A stretch of DNA of 64,000 bases from Nymphaea colorata (taxonomy: Eukaryota > Streptophyta > Magnoliopsida > Nymphaeales > Nymphaeaceae): NCBI RefSeq assembly GCF_008831285.2, contig NC_045142.1, positions 9,488,452-9,552,451 of the forward strand. The letters run 5' to 3'. Shown one piece after another: positions 60,765 through 64,000 of this stretch (the first letter of the stretch is position 1; the number at the start of each line of letters is the position of its first letter). A model generated the notes under the pieces. That model had not been told where the DNA came from. It made no database searches and worked only from the letters and a program-made list of their open reading frames with translations. Position numbers and translations under genes: made by a program.

Positions 60765-62130
60765 GGAATTTCTTTGTCATGCTTGTCATAAAGCCAAGTT
60801 CACATGTCTTTCATTTCCTATTAGTAATGGTCATAATATTGAACCTTTTGTTTTAATCCATTGTGACATGTGGGGTGAATATGCCACAACATCCAGTGCA
60901 TACTTGAGTGTTTTAATGCAATATAAATGTAAAACATACGCTTGCTTGAAGCATTTTGGTGCCATGATAGAAAACCAATTTTAGACCCATGATAAGTGTG
61001 TGTGCAATGATAATGGTGCTAAAATTACAGCTCAAAATATGCAAGATTATTTTCATCTGCATGCTATTGATAATCAAAAGTCATGTGCAGGCACAACAAA
61101 ATGGACAGAGAGAGAAAAAGCACTGTCACAGTTTAGGCCAATCAACCGATCATGATCTGGGGTGAATGTATTTTAATTTTTACCTTTCTAATTAATTGCA
61201 TTCCTTCAGAAATTATAGATTTTCATAAATCTCCATTTGAAGTCCTTCATAACAAAAACCCTAATTATGTCGAACTATGTGTTTTTAGGTGTCTTGTTAT
61301 GCCCAAAAAAACCTAAGTTTTAAAAGGATAAATTTTCACCTAGAGGCAAAAAATGCATATTTGTTGGCTACCTTTTCAATCAAAAAAGTTATCGTGCATA
61401 TGATCTTGAAAATCATAAACTTTTCACTAGTAGGGACATTATTTTTTAAATGAAAATCACTTTTCATTTGAGACTAACACAAAGTCATTTTGGAAAATGT
61501 ACTGGTTCTACCAAAACCACAAAATGATATTATGTGAGGAATGTGGAACCAGTAACTGATGTTGAGGTAGCATCCTCACCAATGTCAATGGCAAACTCCA
61601 ATGCAGATCAGCCATCACCATCCGAGCGCATTGTATCCCCTCCTAACTAGGCTTCTACTACCGAGTCTACATATGATAACCTACACATATCTGCCCATAC
61701 ATCTCATTCACCAAACTAAGTTCAAGACTACAATTGTTCAAATGTGATGGTACAACATCCAACATGCGATGCTACTCCATTACCCAATCAGTCATCTTCA
61801 GCTATCCAGCATCCTATCCAAAAGTATATGAATAATTCTAAATTTTCTCTTTCACACTTTGCTTTCTTGTCTTCCATTACGAGTGATGTCGAACCCTACA
61901 TGTTTGGTGAAGTGGTGAAACATTCAGATTTGTGGGATGCCATAGTGAAGAGATCAAGGCTCTTGAATGACACGAAACATGGACAATTACTAGTCCACCT
62001 CCTCACAAACAATCGGTTGGTTGCAAATGGGTGTATAAGATCAAGCGATGATCTAATGGCACCATTCAATGCTACAAAGTGCGTCTCATTGCCAAGGGCT
62101 ACACCCAAGTTGAAGGGCTATATCCCTTGT
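60765..62130 (+). mobile_element. Old copia relic (integrase to start of RT)
   Basis: Read across frames, the plus strand gives CHACHKAKFTCLSF, VLIHCDMWGEY and CNDNGAKITAQN (integrase). It continues KFSPRGKKCIFVGY and YDLENHKLFTSRDIIF (about 61340-61450), a linker, then LSHFAFLSSITSDVEP, KWVYKIKRSSDGT-like sequence in another frame and AKGYTQVEG at about 62095-62120. Stops and frameshifts are frequent and no LTR is visible. It belongs to a different copia lineage from the 79-5014 element and is far older. Confidence 0.8.
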
Positions 62131-63057
62131 AACGTCAATATTTATTGTAGATTTTTTTGTAAACTTTCGATCCCTAAAATCGTGGAACTAGATTTCTGGT
62201 TGTTGTAACACTTGTATATATGACAAATTTCTACTTGTAAGGAAATAAGAAAAAAAATGGTCCAGCCTTATGAGATTTTTTTTATTTGTTAGGGGGATAA
62301 ATTGTGTTTCCCACAATAGAAATTCGTCGGTGGATGTTTAACCAAAATACAATATTGCAAGTTTGATGGCATAGGAAGAATAGAAAAAAAAAAAAAACCT
62401 GCCGAGTTTGTGGAAGTTCCATTGACATTGTTCGGTGATCCCCAATAACAACTTGGAAATAAGATAACAATTTTAAAATAAGAGATGGCAAAAAATAAGA
62501 TAACAATTTTGAAAGGAAATAAATCACTCGCTTAATTTGTCTATGTAACGAGAGTCACCTTTTATATATTTATTTAAGTGAGACTGTCACAGAAAGCATT
62601 ATGCTCCCTTGATTTAGGAGCTGTTACAGTTTCATTAGTTTGTCTTAGATCATCAATCATACATCCTTGATTTTTGCCGTGCCTTGCTAATCTTCAGCTT
62701 CTCCACTTGAATTTGAATTGTTCTCAATCTCGTCGTCAATCTGCTTTGCACTATTGCTAATAACCTAACTGGTCTCTCTCCCTCTCTCTCTCTCTCTCTC
62801 CCCCTCTCTCTTTTAGACACACATATAATAAACAAGTCACATCTTACAACTGGTTTTACCACATTTATATTTTTAGGGTTCTTTGAAATTGATTGTGCGG
62901 AAATGTAGATTTTCGTGTTTGAAAACATATAAATAAACATACACATCATTTTTTTGAGGAAAATGTCAAATGCATTTTAGAAGTCAACAGATTATCAGTA
63001 TGTTGATCTTAAAAATGTTATCTGCGCATTCTTTTTAGATTTAAAATGTCTTGAGTT
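62131..63057. other. Intergenic DNA with (CT)n, no gene seen
   Basis: A (CT)n tract lies at about 62774-62814. No gene is supported. Confidence 0.5.
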
Positions 63058-64000
63058 CACTACAAAAAACTAATGAATTACCAACGTCCAAAAAATGTCA
63101 GTGAAACATAAGCACACATCAGTAATGGGTTTTTCGACATTTGTGGCGATTGTTGGTGAACTCAGTGTCAGTTAGGGCTGAACACGAGCCGAGTTGAGCC
63201 TGAGCTCGGTCAGCTCGAACTTGGCTCGACTAAGTAAGACACGAGCTCGACTCGGCTCAAGCTCGAATATAGCTCGACTATCCTGGCTTGAACTTGACTC
63301 GATAGTCAATTGTCAAGCTCAAGCTCGACTCGATTAAGCTCGATAAGCTCGTTTACAGTCATCCATACTTGTTGAGCTCGAGCTCGACTAAGGCTCGAAT
63401 ATGTGAGCTCGACTAAGGCTCGAATACGTGAGCTCGATTAATAGTACTCATCCTTATCAAGCTCGTTTAAGGCTCGATTAACTTCCAGAAACAACACCAC
63501 TCAATGGCATGTATAAGCTAAGCAACAAAAGTTTGCAGCAGCCACGGAGTAGGACTCGCATTCCATGATGTGACTTCGTCGTACGAAAAACAATAAAAGA
63601 ATAAAATGATGAAGAGACTGTTAAGTACCTTGAGCTATGCATATTTATACACATTTGAAAGGCTGATGTGTATATCCCGCGTGAGAAGTGAGAAGAAAGT
63701 GAGTCTGAACCGGTTTTTTTAAAACCAGTTCATTAACTAATCGAGCCGAGTCGAGCTTAACGAGTTCACTCAAGTGAACTCGAACTCGGCTCAATTAACT
63801 AATCGAGTCGACTCATTAACTCGAGCTCGACTCGTTTAACTAATGAAGCAGCTCGTTTAACTTACGAGTCGAGCTTAGACGAGTCGAGCTCGACTCGTTG
63901 TGCACCCCTAGTGTCAGTAAAAACCATCAGCGACATCCTGGAGCTATCTATCGGTGTAGAGACCATGAACGATGCGCTAAGCACATAGGTAAACATAAGA
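63058..64000. mobile_element. End of a CACTA element, cut by the window edge
   Basis: CACTACAAAAAAC at 63058 matches the CACTA terminal motif of plant En/Spm-type elements. Sub-terminal motifs recur in both orientations (GTCAGTGAAACAT, ACATCAGTAATGG, GTGTCAGTAAAAACC, CAGCGACAT), as expected for transposase-binding repeats. A hAT-type MITE is nested at 63173-63910. The other end and any coding part lie beyond the window. Confidence 0.6.
63173..63910. mobile_element. hAT-type MITE, TCGAGC family, copy 5 (738 bp)
   Basis: The ends are TAGGGCTGAACACGAGCC and GTTGTGCACCCCTA. A perfect 8-bp duplication GTGTCAGT flanks it (63165-63172 and 63911-63918). It is the longest copy, with a unique stretch at about 63487-63720 between two GAGCTCGA-rich arms. 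It is inserted in the sub-terminal region of a CACTA element. Confidence 0.95.

Overview
This window is nuclear DNA from a flowering plant. The evidence is a plant-type tetraspanin with the GCCK motif, spliced genes with small introns, a Ty1/copia element primed by initiator-Met tRNA, a Ty3/gypsy chromovirus relic, BED/DUF659-type hAT, CACTA and LINE relics, and an AT-rich intergenic background full of (TA)n and (GA)n tracts. I cannot name the species or clade. No prokaryotic or organellar features are visible.

Layout. At 0-5.3 kb a nearly complete copia element (79-5014, 5-bp duplication CTAGC) sits inside a LINE 3' end; its polyprotein is broken by five stop codons and a frameshift although the two LTRs differ at only five bases and one 4-nt indel. 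At 5.3-24.2 kb is repeat-rich intergenic DNA with three members of a 0.5-kb non-autonomous hAT family, a CACTA transposase fragment, duplicated polypurine tracts and a second LINE fragment. At 24.6-25.0 kb is a candidate two-exon gene for a 62-residue membrane-anchored peptide. At 27-33.4 kb lie another hAT-type MITE, a decayed BED-finger hAT transposase and a reverse-strand gypsy integrase-chromodomain relic. At 35 kb are exon-like pieces of an unrecognised gene beside a 47-bp inverted repeat around (TA)n. At 39.4-41.2 kb are two tandem repeats, one of them an indel-free 71-bp minisatellite. At 41.4-49.3 kb is a duplicated region carrying a second MITE family, a B3-domain pseudogene and an exon fragment of the Fe-S assembly gene NAR1. 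At 49.5-54.4 kb is the largest gene model, six exons and 447 codons with a GC-AG intron that hosts a palindrome-rich transposon. At 58.5-59.9 kb is a tetraspanin gene on the minus strand. At 60.7-64 kb are a second, much older copia relic and the end of a CACTA element with a nested MITE.

Three probably functional host genes are supported: the 447-codon gene, the tetraspanin and, less firmly, the small peptide gene. They share no pathway that I can see. Almost everything else is transposon-derived or simple repeat. The most informative structure is the transposon set: five complete copies of one hAT-type MITE family with 8-bp target duplications, a second MITE family in duplicated DNA, and a third hAT-like element inside an intron.
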